Source: Oscarella lobularis
Taxonomy: Eukaryota > Porifera > Homoscleromorpha > Homosclerophorida > Oscarellidae
DNA: 64,000 bases
Assembly: GCF_947507565.1 (NCBI RefSeq)
Contig: NC_089188.1
Span: 1,984,001-2,048,000 of the forward strand
Direction: 5' to 3'
Below, in pieces: positions 45,527-58,000 of the stretch (its first letter is position 1; the number at the start of each line of letters is the position of its first letter). The notes under the pieces are model-generated. The model did not search any database and was not told where the DNA came from. It saw only the letters and a list, made by a program, of their open reading frames with translations. The position numbers were made by a program, and so were the translations under genes.

Positions 45527-46623
45527 ATGGCTGGCTCCTTTGCTCGGCCCTTTGCTCTCGGGCAGGAAGTCATGCATCGGTCGAAGCCTGCAACAGTACA
45601 ATTCATTGGATGGACGGCGTTTGGAGACGGGATTTGGATCGGCTTAGAGATGGAGGACAGCGTTTGGGGGAAGAACGACGGCAGTGTGAAAGGGCGACGG
45701 TACTTTTCGTGCCGTCCAGGACACGGGCTCTTTGTCCGCCCAAGAACGGTCGTTAGTCGTGAAACGGTAGGATATATGGTTTAGAAACGAAAGGGTTACA
45801 TTGCTAATATCCCATTCATAAGATGCCCTTGGGAGACACCGAAGTATGCCGTGTTCACCTTTATAGCCTTGATGCCAGCCTATTGTTTAGACAAAATGTC
45901 ACAATTGCTCCGTACTGGAGGGAGAGAATAAGATCCTAGAGCAGGAAAACAAGATTTTAAAAGTACAAGCTGTCTGGTCCCGTCACTCCTGATTTCCCGT
46001 ATCACGGGAAGGACCAAATTCGCTAAACTTAACCTTTATTTTTAGGCGAAGATGAGTGTATTGCAGAAGGAAAATAGAGGGTATAAAAATGTAGTAGCAG
46101 AATTAGAGGTCAGTTTTTGTTGTTCTTTTGTGCCAGATAATTAATATTAATTAACTTCGGTAACCTTCATTTTAGAGCCGGACATTACGTTTTGAAAGAG
46201 AACTAAAACGCAGACAACAAGTATTGGAAGAGAGAGTGAGAAGCCTTTCAGTGAGTCTTTAGAGCGGTTTTGGTTACTAATTAGTGACACTTTGTATCCT
46301 GAAGGAAAACAGAGGAGAACGTAAGAATCTATGTAACCTAAGCTGCTGTTTATTGATGTCAGCCTTTATTTATAAATGAATCTGATTGCGCTTTTTACGT
46401 ATAGAAGCAGAGACAGAAGACGAGGATTCGGAAGAACCTGAGGAGCGTCCGATGCACGGTATTTGTTGTTGACATGCCTTTATGTTTATCAATGAATCTC
46501 ATTGCGCTTTTTTACGTATAGAAGCAGAGACAGAAGACGAGGATTCGGAAGAACCTGAGGAGCGTCCGATGCACGGTAGTTGACATGCCTTTTAATAAAG
46601 ATATTATAAAGGCACTGTTTATT

Positions 46624-46657
<34 letters not shown>

Positions 46658-47372
46658 CAGCTAGGGGAAGAATATCAAGTACAAATTAGTAGTCAAATTA
46701 CTATTGAAAAGGGTAAATAAAATAAGAATAAAAATAATTTTATTTTGAATTTAATTGTTTGTATTCCTTTTTAGCAATCTCTGATATCGAAAAAGTGGCG
46801 TCGACGTCACTTGACCTCTCGAACCGTCGTCGTAAGCGCGTTCACGAAAAGTAGGAACTGGTTTTCAATTCTCGCTTTTAGATAAGTGGCTGGTTGACAC
46901 GGCAAAAAGTAGGTGTAAACTAGTAAACTCATTATTCCTGCTGGCATTCCCGTGATCACCCTCATCTTAAGGCCAATTTTCATTTCTTTCTTAATTAATT
47001 AAACAACTTTTTTATAAAAATGTTTAGTTCAAATTTAACCACAATTACATCACCCTTACATCACTTTTATTCATTTTACAGAAATGGTAGCTGCGGTACC
47101 CCCAACCAAAAGGAGAACAAAAAATTTAGCTCTACGACGAACGTTGGCTCTGATAATGCAAAAGTAAGAAGTCTCGAATAACAATACTGTACATGCGCAA
47201 AGTCTTATAAAACGTTTACAGATTACTCGATCCTGACGCAAAGTGCATGGTAACTTATTGCCGGCGAGTTTCGAACGAGACTATTTCGGATGAGTCATTG
47301 AGAGCATATTACTACAAAATTAATTTCAAGCCAGAAATTAGAGACCTCAGTTCCACATTTTTTGATGCTTAA
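45527..47372 (+). CDS. CAP-Gly domain coiled-coil protein
   Basis: The start at 45527 (MAGSFARPFALGQEVMH) leads directly into a CAP-Gly fold: GWTAFGDGIWIGLEM, the tubulin/EB tail-binding motif GKNDGSVKG, and GHGLFVRP. Later exons encode a coiled coil (ILEQENKILK, KENRGYKNVVAELE, RFERELKRRQQVLEERVRSL) and a 16-nt microexon. Two identical copies of a 54-nt acidic exon follow (AETEDEDSEEPEERPMH), then a poly-Ala stretch from (CAG)10. The C-terminal part is traced via donor CGTC|gtaagc to exons ending SSTFFDA* at 47372. If that donor is skipped, translation stops at 46854. CAP-Gly proteins bind microtubule plus ends or tubulin C-termini. I do not recognise a specific orthologue. Confidence 0.75.
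46362..46595 (+). repeat. Tandem ~116-bp duplication containing a whole exon
   Basis: Two adjacent copies contain an identical 54-nt exon and nearly identical flanking intron (CTTTAT..AATGAATCT.ATTGCGC). Phase 1-1 boundaries keep the frame with either or both exons. Confidence 0.9.
46626..46655 (+). repeat. (CAG)10 read as poly-Ala at an exon start
   Basis: Ten CAG units lie directly after the acceptor ATTAG. With the phase-1 junction they read as GCA (Ala). Because every unit ends in AG, the splice site could slip by three bases. Confidence 0.9.
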
Positions 47373-48053
47373 AACACGGACCTGAAGATATCAAGCCTCA
47401 TTTAATTCTTTACTGGGGCAGTGAGACGAGCGTCTCTACGCGAGCGTCAATTAAAATCACTTCGCTTTTTTTCCAGAAGGTCTCGGTCACATATTATTCA
47501 ATATTGCTCAATCGTCTAATCTGTCCGCGTCCGACTTCAGGCGATTTCGAATCAAACGAATCGGATCTGATAGCGAAAACGACTGCAACTGAAAATGCCC
47601 CCCAGGAAATCTTTGTCACCTTAATTAATTAATTAATAATCTATTTATACTTTTTGGCTATTGATGGTGCAATTTAATCACAGATGGCATAAATGAACCT
47701 GATCTCTCGTTGCATGGGCGAATCCGCCAAGCACTTACAATACTTGGTCGATTTTTTGTGGCACAAAGCCATTTCAGATTCGTACAGTATACATATGCAT
47801 AGACCGGTTTGGAGCGGTCACATCGTGCCCGGATGTCAGCACGCCAGGAATCTTCCCTCGAGCAGAGGCAGGCAATATAGACCTTCGTCACCACAGCTCA
47901 AATCGATAGTAGTGCTAGGCGACGTCAATATGTACGTGACTAATCACACATAAAAAACTAAATTGGCAGTTGAAATTTGACGTCCACAGCAGCTTCTCGG
48001 GCAAGTTGCACAATATTAGACAGTCGAACGGCCTGAAGAAAAAACGTAAACAC
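47373..48053. other. Convergent intergenic region CAP-Gly / SUCLA2
   Basis: This holds both gene ends and the second copy of the dispersed repeat (47909-48035), which abuts the SUCLA2 stop. Short open frames at 47658-47953 have no recognisable domain. Confidence 0.5.
47909..48035. repeat. Dispersed ~140-bp repeat, copy 2
   Basis: Matches 42306-42450 in the same orientation, with blocks such as AGTAGTGCTAGGCGAC, TTGGCAGTTGAAATTTGACG and ATTAGACAGTCGAACGGCCT. It may form part of the SUCLA2 3' UTR. Confidence 0.8.
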
Positions 48054-49980
48054 TTATTCAAGCTGAGAGCACGCAGTCACCATCTTAGCGGCCTCGTCGA
48101 GGTCATTGCATGCCAATATTTTGAGCCCACTGTTAGCTATCATTAGTTTAGCGTCGTCAACTCGGGTTCCTAAAGCATTTCACCTGTACAATCAACTTTT
48201 CGGAGAGAACTACTGTACCCTGTAGTCGAACTACTAAAGGAATTTTGAGATCAATTTCCGAAGCAGCGGCAATAATGCCGCTAGCTATGACATCACATCG
48301 CATGATACCACCGAAAATATTCACCAGGATAGCAAGAACCTGAACGAACGCATGTTCGGCCTTACCATCCTCAGAAATCAGGCGTACTCACGTGTTTATC
48401 CTGACCCAGAATGTGAAACGCTTCGGCGACTTGCTCCTGCCGAGCACCGCCGCCTAAATCAAGAAAATTCGCCGGTTCGCCACCGTGGAGTTTGATCATA
48501 TCCATGGTGGCCATGGCGAGGCCAGCTCCGTTGACTAAGGAGACGTGTATTGCGTGTGTTTTGAACGTGATGCGTTTCTTTTACCCAGGCATCCAATTGA
48601 GCCGTCGAGGCCGATGTAGTTGAGATCGGCTTTCGTTGCACGCACCTCGCGCTCGTCTTCCTGCGTCCAGTCCTTCAGAGCGAAAACGTCCTTTTGACGA
48701 AATGCCGCGTTGTCGTCGAAATTGATTTTGCAGTCCATACAAACGACTAAGGAAAAAGAAGAGAGAGGACAACATTAGACGGAATCAAAAAAAAAAGGAG
48801 AAAAGAGAATACTTTGGCCATTCGCGTCTTCAGCAAACGGATTGATCTCCAGCATAGAGATATCCCTCTTGACGAAGAGATCATACATTTTCATCATGTG
48901 ATCTACAGCCTTCAAGAAAAAGTCATCCACACAGCACTCAATCTGACGTCAAAAAAGGATTACGTACGTCGTCCATAGAGGCGGGCGAAAAGCCGAGTTT
49001 CTGCGCCACTTTTGAAGCAACATCTTCCGTCAGCCCTTAGAATTAACGCTTGCTTCATTGCAAGTGTTTGATACTGAAAGTGTACCTTTGTGTATATCTA
49101 TGGGCTCCTTGATGATTGCTTCAGGTCGTTTGGCGGCCACGCTTTCGATGTCCACTCCGCCTTCGGCACTTGCTACGATAGCGGGGCCCTAGGGAGCGCC
49201 GTAGAACGAATCTACGGGACACGCGTCGTGTGATTACCCTCAACGCTCGATCCAAGAGAAAAGCAAAGTAGAATTCTCGTCTAGTGTAGAGCCTCTCACA
49301 TATCAGCACCTAAGAAAAAGGAGAGCTATTGATCTCTAGGAACCTCAGGAGGCGTTTACAATAAACTAATAAATAACAGTATGGAATTCTAGAAACTTGA
49401 ATTTTTCTTAAATTTTTTCTTTGACCTTGTCGCAAATTCGTCCTTTGGCTCCAGTCTGCTTCGTCACCAAAGTCTGTCCTATCATCTTCGAAGCAATATC
49501 TTTTGCTTCGTCAGGACTTCAAAAACGAAAATCGAACGCGAATGTGAAAATTATGACGTCATAACGTACGAATACGCCACTTTGACTCCGCCCGAAAATC
49601 CGTTCGTGAACGTTCCTTTTCCTCGGCCGCCGGCCAGGACTTGGGCTTTCACGACCAAATCGTTTGTTCCTAAGGCGACGCGACTCTTTCTCGATGCAAT
49701 TGTGACGTCAGACTTTACCGAGGTCCTTGGCGATGGCGAACGCTTCTTCCGGTGTCGACGCGACTTCGCCTCGCGGCGTGGTGATTTTCGCTTCGCGAAG
49801 AAAGCGCCAGTTTATGTACTCGTGTAGAGAAAGGCGTCGATTCGGCACGAACGAGCCGATTTTTGGAGCCTAAAGGCCGTCTAGAAAGTTCAATTTTAAA
49901 TGTTGACGTACGCCAGCCGGTGCCGCGGCTCCGGAGCGACTGCCAACGAGCCAAATTGCTCTACCGAGGCGAAAAGCCAT
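48054..49980 (-). CDS. SUCLA2: Succinyl-CoA ligase beta subunit, mitochondrial (ADP-forming type)
   Basis: Exon 1 (49912-49980) encodes [20 protein letters not shown], an Arg-rich mitochondrial presequence. Then come [15 protein letters not shown] and [20 protein letters not shown] (ATP-grasp). [19 protein letters not shown] is close to the SUCLA2 rather than SUCLG2 form. Further conserved blocks are [71 protein letters not shown] and [15 protein letters not shown], ending SQLE* at 48054. The enzyme couples succinyl-CoA cleavage to nucleotide phosphorylation in the TCA cycle. The C-terminus is slightly shorter than in human. PSMD1 diverges 103 bp upstream. Confidence 0.93.
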
Positions 49981-50083
49981 TTGGGAATAATCGCGCACGC
50001 GCGTTGTTGTCCTCCACGAAGAAAAGGAAAGGCCTTCTCGTTCGGGCTACTTTTCTCTGTAACCGCTTATTGTTTTGTCGAAA
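49981..50083. promoter_or_regulatory. Shared bidirectional promoter of SUCLA2 and PSMD1 (inferred)
   Basis: 103 bp lie between divergent start codons; the region is GC-rich near 49990-50015 (CGCGCACGCGCG). Inferred from spacing only. Confidence 0.5.
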
Positions 50084-53000
50084 ATGACGCTGACATCATC
50101 AGGTGAGATGATCGTAAGGCAAGGAGAAGCGTTCGCGTCCGTGGAAACGAGAGTTGCAACGAGACCACGACGGTCACATGCATTGTCTTAGAGCTTGACT
50201 TACGGCATTCGTACTGTAGAGTCTTCCCTTTGCGTACTGGCTAGATTTAGGCTTTACGTTTTGTTGTTCGTGGCTTTTCACGTGGCTTTTAGCTGGATTT
50301 TTGGCGTTGCTTGACGAAAAAGAAGCCGAGCTGAAAGTGAGACTTAGCAATAGAAAACATGCAAAAAAACCATTTCTATTCGACCGCGCAGCGCTTTGCT
50401 TTACTCAGTCTCAACGCCGTAGTGGATCAATTTTGGCCAGAAATCGCCGATTCCTTAACAAAAATGTAAGAGATAAAGAACAGAGGAGAGAGAGTGAATA
50501 TCATACCTTCTAGTGAGGAATTATGTGAAGACGGTTGCTTCGAGTACAATCAACTGTCGTCTCTGGTCGTCTCCAAGGTGAATTGGCCTCGTAGAATTTC
50601 AATTTTTTAATCACAAAATCACGTTTAGGTTTACTATCATCTCGGCGGATTTGACGATTCCATTTCGTTCGCTTTGGGTGCTGGCAGTCTTTTTGACGTC
50701 ACTTCTCGCTCTGAATACGTCGAAGTCATTATCTGTACGTCTTCTGAATTATTAGATTGAACGTTTCCTCCGCAAAAGCGTTTTTCTAGCCAAATGCATC
50801 GATCAATACACGAAACTTCGAGTTCAACAATTCAGCCATCCCGATGACCCCGTTTTTATTGACGAACGCTTGGAATCGATAGTCAAGCGAATGTTGGAAC
50901 GATGCTTCACCGATCGCCAATACAAACAAGCCATCGGAATTGCTCTCGAAACGCGAGACTTGAACGTCTTTGAAAGAGCTATACGAGAATCGGTAGAACT
51001 CGTCCTTAGATCGTCTATAAAATTCTATCATATTTTGCCTTAGGACGACACGTCAAGTATGTTGGACTACGGTTTGAAAATGTGCCTCTCTTTGGTGCAC
51101 AATCGCGAGCTTCGCAGCGACGTGCTGGAGCGGCTAGTCGATGTCTATTTGACTCTAGACGAACCGGATTACATCAACGTGTGCCAGGTCAGATAGAATC
51201 GTTAGAATTCTTTTTGAAGTCCAATTAAACTTTTAGTGCTACGTTTTCTTGTCGAATTCGGAGGCAGTCGCCGAGCTTCTGCTTATTTTAATCAAAAGAG
51301 AGCCGGTAGTTATACTCCAGTCTTTTCTCTGAAGTAGAACTAGCTGGTGTGTTTTTATATAGCACAATTGGCTTGTAGCCTATCAGGTTGCGTTCGACAT
51401 GTATGAAAGTGCGACGCAGGATTTTCTACAGGGAGTGAAACTTCACATGATGCCTTCGATGGCGGAAGGAGACACTGCAAAGGAACCAAAGTAAAAAAAG
51501 AGAGAAACCTCTTCTCACAACCATAAATGAATTCCTATTAGAAATAGCGATGACGCAATGGAGATAGATAACGTGAGAAGAAAATACGGCTTTCTCTTGC
51601 AGAGAAATCGTTTTTCTTTTGTTAGGATCCTCTTCAGCAGCGACTTGGCAGACTCGTTGCCATATTAGGCGGAGAGACGACCATCGATCTCACGCTGGAA
51701 TTTCTCATTCGAAATAACCACAGCGATCTCGCTATATTGAAGAACACGCGAGACGCGACGCGAAATTCCGTCTGTCACACGGCGATCGTCATTGCAAACG
51801 GATACATGTGCTGTGGAACGACAATCGATTCTTTTCTGAGGCAGGAAGAGCGTTCATTTTACGACGACCCTAGCCGACATTCTTTCACTTATCTAGAGAT
51901 AATCTTGAGTGGCTTGGAAAGGCGACCAACTGGGCTCGTTTTTCCGCTATAGCCAGCCTCGGTTTGATACACAAAGTGAGGGGCTAAACGCTATAATTAA
52001 AAGCAGAGGAATAGTATCTTTTTCTCTAAAGGGGCACGAGAAAGAGTCTCTTAGTATTATGTCTACGTATCTTCCCAAGGAATCCGGCTCGCCTAGTATT
52101 TATTCCGATGGTGGAGCTCTCTTTGCTCTAGGTCCGTGTTTTTAGTACTCTCGCGAGTCTTTAATTAATAAATCTTTATCTGCTTGAAGGCCTCATACAC
52201 GCAAATCACGGTGGGAAAATATCGGAATATCTTCTCAATCAGCTGAAGGGCGCGTCGAACGAGGAAAGAGAATACGTGGACGTTTTTTAGAACAGACGTT
52301 TTTCATGTGTGCGCGTAGGCTGTTCGTCATGGAGGCTGTCTGGGATTAGGACTTGCAGCAATGGGAACGGCAGAACCAGGTTAGTATATTTAGAAGCGAT
52401 TTGTTTTGTGGAATAATTGCCTTACCGTTAGAAATTTATGACCAGCTGAGAATGAATTTATATATGGACGATGCTGTGACCGGTATTTAGACAGAAGCAT
52501 ATTTTTCCTTTCATTGGCGACGCATTTTTTAAAGGGGAGGCGGCCGGATTGGCCATGGGTCTAGTGATGGTGGGTTCCAGTGATCCGCGCGCTATCGACG
52601 AAATGGTGAAGTACTGCAAGGAAACGCAGCACGAAAAGATACTGCGTGGGCTGGCTGTCGGAATAGCGCTGGTACGTATAAGGAAGAAAATCTGGCTAGT
52701 CTCAATATCTTCTTTTCTTCAAAGATTATGCTGGGACAGTTGGAAAAGGCTGATGCTCTCATTGAAACATTGTCTACAGACAAGGTTTGTTTTAGCAATG
52801 CAAACGCTATCGTTCTGACATTTCCTTCAGGATCCACTCCTCCGTCGTTCGGGCATGTTCACTATAGCCATGGCCTACTGCGGTTCGGGAGATAACAACG
52901 CCTTGAGAAAACTGCTTCACGTAGCCGTAAGTAGCGAATGTATTCGTCGTTTTTTTCGCCCAGTGTCTCCCCAGGTAAGCGACGTGGATAACGATGTGAG

Positions 53001-54529
53001 AAGATCGGCGGTGATGTCGGTCGGCTTCGTGCTTTTCCACTCGCCGGAGCAGTGTCCGCCCGTCGTTTCGCTGCTCGCCGAGAGCTATAATCCACACGTG
53101 AGATGCGGTGCCGCTATGGCTTTGGGCATAGCGTGTGCCGGCACGGGTCTCAAGGAGGCTCTGAACGTTCTCGAGCCGATGGTCAATGATCCGGCCAATT
53201 TTGTGCGACAGGTAATGGGAAGTTTAAGTCTTTCTTTCGTTTAGTTGAAATCGCGATCGATTCTAGGCTGTTTTTATTGCTTCTGCTATGATTCTCATGC
53301 AGCAGACCGAAGCGGCTAATTCAAAGGTAGAGGAGTCTCAATGCGATCACCATGGCCACTTCAAGAGGCTTTGTAGGTGAAGACTTTTCGCGAGCTATAC
53401 ACAAAGTCAATCAGCGACAAGCACGAGGACACCATGGCTAAATTCGGTGCAATTTTGTCTCAGGGAATCATAGACGCCGGTTAGTTGCACATTGGCTCGT
53501 GTTTTGCGCTCTTGAGTGATATCTTATTAGGTGGCCGCAATGTGACTATCTCCCTACAGTCTTCCAGCGGTCACGTTCATCTAATGTCCGTTGTTGGGAC
53601 GTTGGTTTTTACGCAGTTTTGGTACTGGTTTCCCTTTTCTCATTTCCTGTCGCTCGCCTTTCGACCGACGGCGATTATTGGGCTCAATTCGGACCTAAAG
53701 GTTTGTGAAACGCGTGGGGGAAAGGAGGGGTCCTCTTACGGTAGACTCCAGATGCCGAAAATTGAATTTCGATCCAATGCAAGACCGTCTCTGTACGCTT
53801 ACCCCGAGCCACTGCAAGCTCCCAAGGAGAAGGAACGAGAGAAGGTAAAATTTCTACTGCATTGTGCTGTTTATATTCTATTCTAGTCGTATTTTCAGGT
53901 TGCCACGGCCGTTTTGTCTATTACAGCGAAAGCGAAAGCGAAAGCAAAGAAAGCTGAAGAAGCCAGGGGATCTACGTCATCAACTTCAATGGAAACTGTA
54001 TGTACAGTGAATGATAAATGCTCGGGATGTCACTTTGATTCCTAGGACCAGCAGCCAGAGCCGGGCAAGGCTCCGGAATCCACCAGTGAGGAAAAGGCTA
54101 AGGAAGAGGTGGAACAGAAACAGCCTGAGCCATCTTTCCAAATGCTCCAGAATCCATCCAGAGTTGTTCCTTCTCAGGTTGACGAAACGGCTTAGATTTC
54201 TTACCTATAACTATTTGATTAGCTGAGAGTGCTGACAGTGGCGGAAAATAGCCGCTACGAGCCAATCAAAGCGGTACTGCAAGCAGTATAAGGTATCATC
54301 TCTACTAAGGGGTCTCTTTGTGGTTAGGTGACAGTCGGCGGAATTCTTATGTTGATTGATACAAAGTCTGAACAGCCTGAAGAGTTGGTGGAGCCGCTGA
54401 AGGGTCAGTAAATCGCGCTTAATTTATTTATGTTTATTTTTTTGAACGTTAGTTCCGACTGTGGCTAAAGTGGATGACGAAGGTCCAGAGCCAGAGCCAC
54501 CTGAGCCGTTCGAGTATATAGAAGACTAG
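50084..54529 (+). CDS. PSMD1: 26S proteasome non-ATPase regulatory subunit 1 (RPN2)
   Basis: The short first exon MTLTSS (50084) joins [14 protein letters not shown] and then [17 protein letters not shown]. Clear RPN2 landmarks include [18 protein letters not shown] (50920-50970), [20 protein letters not shown] (51730), [13 protein letters not shown] and GGALFALG. The PC-repeat toroid continues with [74 protein letters not shown] and [17 protein letters not shown]. The C-terminus ends [13 protein letters not shown]2 is the scaffold of the proteasome base, binding RPN10/RPN13 and shuttle factors. Many introns are 40-70 nt. Confidence 0.96.
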
Positions 54530-54650
54530 AGGCCAAACTTTTAGTTTGAACTGGTGAACAATTAGCCAGTGTTGCGTAATGTCAGTTTGAAAGTGTGAAT
54601 TGGGCTACGTTATTATCGGTTTAGATTACGGTTCATGCGCAGTACAACGT

Positions 54651-54948
54651 CTACGTTTCGTCGAGCTTCTCGACGATTTCGACGACTCTGAAGTGTTTTC
54701 TCTTGCTCAGCGGACGGCATTCTTGTATTCGAACCCAGTCTCCCAGCCGGCAATCGTCTCGTTCGTCGTGGGCAAGGTAATTTCGGGTTTTCCCGTAATA
54801 CTAGAGAACGCATGTGCTGTGGAACGAATTCGAGCAGCGCGTCCGTTCGAACCTTCTTAATTAGAGGATGTAGAGATAGTCGAGTCACGGCAACCCGAAC
54901 AGTCCTCGTCATTTTCGTTCCAACGACTTTGCCAACGAACTGGGACAT
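54651..54948 (-). CDS. MRPS17: Mitochondrial small ribosomal subunit protein bS17m
   Basis: Exon 1 reads [20 protein letters not shown], then [11 protein letters not shown] short intron (donor AAG|gttcga, acceptor ctctag|TAT) precedes [13 protein letters not shown] and [19 protein letters not shown], ending EKLDET* at 54651. The S17 signature (GDWVRI.ECRPLSK..HF) is plain. It binds 16S-like rRNA in the mitoribosome. About 85 residues, short for animal bS17m, which usually has a C-terminal extension. It converges with PSMD1 (121 bp) and follows the RTK on the same strand. Confidence 0.9.
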
Positions 54949-55051
54949 TTTTGTTAGCGCGCGTGAAAAAAGAAACAAAAGTCGCGTGATATACAGCGAA
55001 GCCAGCAGCTACAAAAGCAAAGACAGGGGCAGTCTGGCAGACAGCCACAGT

Positions 55052-58000
55052 TTACTTATTCAAGTATTTTAGCCTAAGATTAGGATAGGCATTTACCGAG
55101 CTCTCGATTGGGCCACCAAGCTCTCCCGGTATCTGTTCATTCCTGGGGCCATTCAGCAGCAATTTCTTTGCTTCGACACTAAGTCGAGAGACCAGCTGCG
55201 AAAACGTTGGCCTCATGCTCTTGTCAGGATGCCTATAAGCAGAGAAGAATTGGAAGAGTCAATCACTGATAAATGAATCAGAGACTATACCAGCAATCAA
55301 TCATTATTGTGTAAATGGCCTTGGGGCAGCCTGGAGGAGGTGGTAGCCGATGACCTTCTTCCACTCTTGCAACGACGTCGGCGTTTTTTGTAAATCCGTA
55401 CGGTCGCTGACCCACCGACCAAATTTCGTACAGTACGATTCCAAAGCTCCATACGTCGCTTGCCGTTGAGTATTTCTTGAAATTGATTGCCTAAGTTCGT
55501 TGACAGTTAGCGAGCGAGGGACGACCTTTTGAGCTCTCCTTACTTCAGGTGCCGTCCACCGTACCGGCACTTTTGTTTTTGACGAGACGAGATAATAGTT
55601 CGATTCGTCTAGATCTCTTGAAAGGCCGAAATCTCCAATCTAGATAATTTCTTAGTCTTGTTGTCAAAAAAATCTGAAGGGGTACCTTGGCGACGAGGTT
55701 TTCATTCAACATCACATTCCGAGCGGCCAAGTCCTAGGGAAAGAAACAAATCGTCACTGCAGTGTTCAATAAAATGAAGAAGCCATTTTTACCCTGTGAA
55801 CAAAACCTTTTTTGCTCAAGTACTTCATTCCCGCTGCAATTTCTTTGGTCCATTTCAGAAGTTTTTTCTCTGTTCCAACAGGCATCCCAGTGCCACTGAG
55901 CAAGAGAGATAACTGCTTAGATTTTAGACAGCTATGAATCTTTCATAAACGCACTCGCTGTTCTGCATCTTCACGAGGACTTTCTTCATATCTCCCATGG
56001 CCATAAATTCAACAACAATCATCAACTGCGATTCATGTGAATATAGGCTTTAGCATATTTAGTGTAGCAGGTTTCCTTACTGGTTCTCCTACTGTGACCG
56101 TCCCTTCTATTCCGACTATGTTTTGGTGCCGAAATTGTCCCATGAGAGCAGCCTCTTTTAGAAACTTCACCCTGTCGCGTTTGTCGTCTGAAATGAGCGT
56201 TTTAACTGCCACTTCTTTGTTAATCATTCCCGTTTTCCAAATAGCTTTTTCCACATTTCCGAATTCCCTAAACACAACAATATTATGAACTCTAAACAAC
56301 GTACTCACGTTTCTGGCTTACCCAGAACCGAGATGATGCTTAAGAATGAGATCTTCCCGATGTATGCGCCTAAGTTTTTGCGATTCAAATTGCCCATAAA
56401 GGCCTTCCTCTGTGCTTGCAGGCTCGTAGAAGCTTTCGACTACCTGCTTTGATCATTGCATACATGAGAAAGGCTTTTATATTTCAGGCGTACTTGAGCT
56501 GAGGCAGGCTGAAGATGATTATATTGACTTTCTCTTGAGGAAAGAACGACAGCCTGTTTACTTTGAATGCAAGTGAACTGAGTTTCTGCTTCAAGCTCGA
56601 CTGCTTCTTCTTCTGGACCAGTTGACGCATAAGATTTTTTAGGTTTGACACCAATGGCGACGTTCTCATATTCCCTGTATGCAGGGTTTGTCATTGACAT
56701 GGTTGCTCCTTGAACTGCGATGCTGCTATCAGTACGAGACACCAAAGGATCTTTAGAGCGATTCTTTTTCCGGCAGAAAATCACCAATAGGATAACAGCA
56801 ACGAGAATCACAGCTGTGCCTCCGACCGAAGCTCCAACGTACATTGCAAGCGGCACTGTGCTTTTTTGCTCTTGAGGCTGTGACGATCGAGGTGTCGTCG
56901 ACGGCAAGATCTCTGTTGTAACTGGCGCCGAGGTTGGAAAACCGGGTCTCGCTGACTCTTGCCCAGAAGTGGTCGTAGTTTGGTCAGAAACATCGGCTGT
57001 GCTAGTCTCCGTTGTAAATGATTGCGTCTTGCCGCTTATTTCAGATGGAGTCGTTCCTGTTTGAGATGTTGTTGCCTGAGTTGTTTCTGCCGCCTGAGTG
57101 GTCGTTGCCTCTGCCTGAGTAGTTTCTGCCTGAGGGGTCGTCGCCGCCTGAGTAGTTGCCGCCTGCGTGGTCGTCGCCTGAGTGATCTGAGAGGTCACTG
57201 CCTCAGTTGCCACTACTTTAGTAGTCGCCGCCTCAGTGGTCGCCGCCCCAGTAGTCGCCGCCTCAGTAGTCGCCGTCTGAGTAGTCGCCGTCTGAGTGGT
57301 CGCCGCCTGAGTGGTCGCTGCCTCAGTTGTTGCCGTCTCAGTAGTCGCCGCGTTAGTAGTCGCCGCGTTAGTAGTCGCCGCGTTAGTGGTTGCTCCCTGA
57401 GTAGTAGCCGTCTGAGTGGTTGCTGCCTGAGTGGTTGCCGCCTGAGTGGTTGCCGCCTGAGTTGTTGCCGCCTGAGTGGTCGCCGCTACAGTGGTTGCAA
57501 CCTGAGTGGTCGTCGCCTCCGTAGTCGCCGCTGCAGTGGTGATTACCATTGTTGTCACTTGAGTCGTTGGGGTTGCTAGAAATCTTTTTGCTTAGGCTTA
57601 TAAACACAACTATGCATCATACCGGGGCAATCACAGTATCCCCATTTTGTGACGTCTCTCTTCGAATCTGTCTCCGTGGCGCACCAAGTAGCATTCTTCT
57701 CGTACGCTGTACAGTTTATAAACGTAAACCCTTTATATTTGAAAGGAAAAACGCAAGCACTGCCTCCACCATTTCCGCCGCACGTCTGACTCACGACTCC
57801 AACATCTAAATTTATCTTAATTCGTAATCACATGTATGTTCGATTCTCGTACCATTGCACTTTGGAAGATCACATGTAGCATTTAAAATTGTTTTACCAC
57901 TTTTGTAATAACACCAGGGTTTGTCATAAGCATAGTTTATATTCCTGCAGTCGTTCTTTCCCCAAAGACTAAATATACGTGATCTTAGTGCTGTCTTGAG

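Noticed and set aside
47693-47953. Possible retrotransposon endonuclease fragment (VVLGDVNMYV)
   Set aside because: The motif is short and lies in the dispersed repeat; no reverse transcriptase or further endonuclease motifs are visible nearby.
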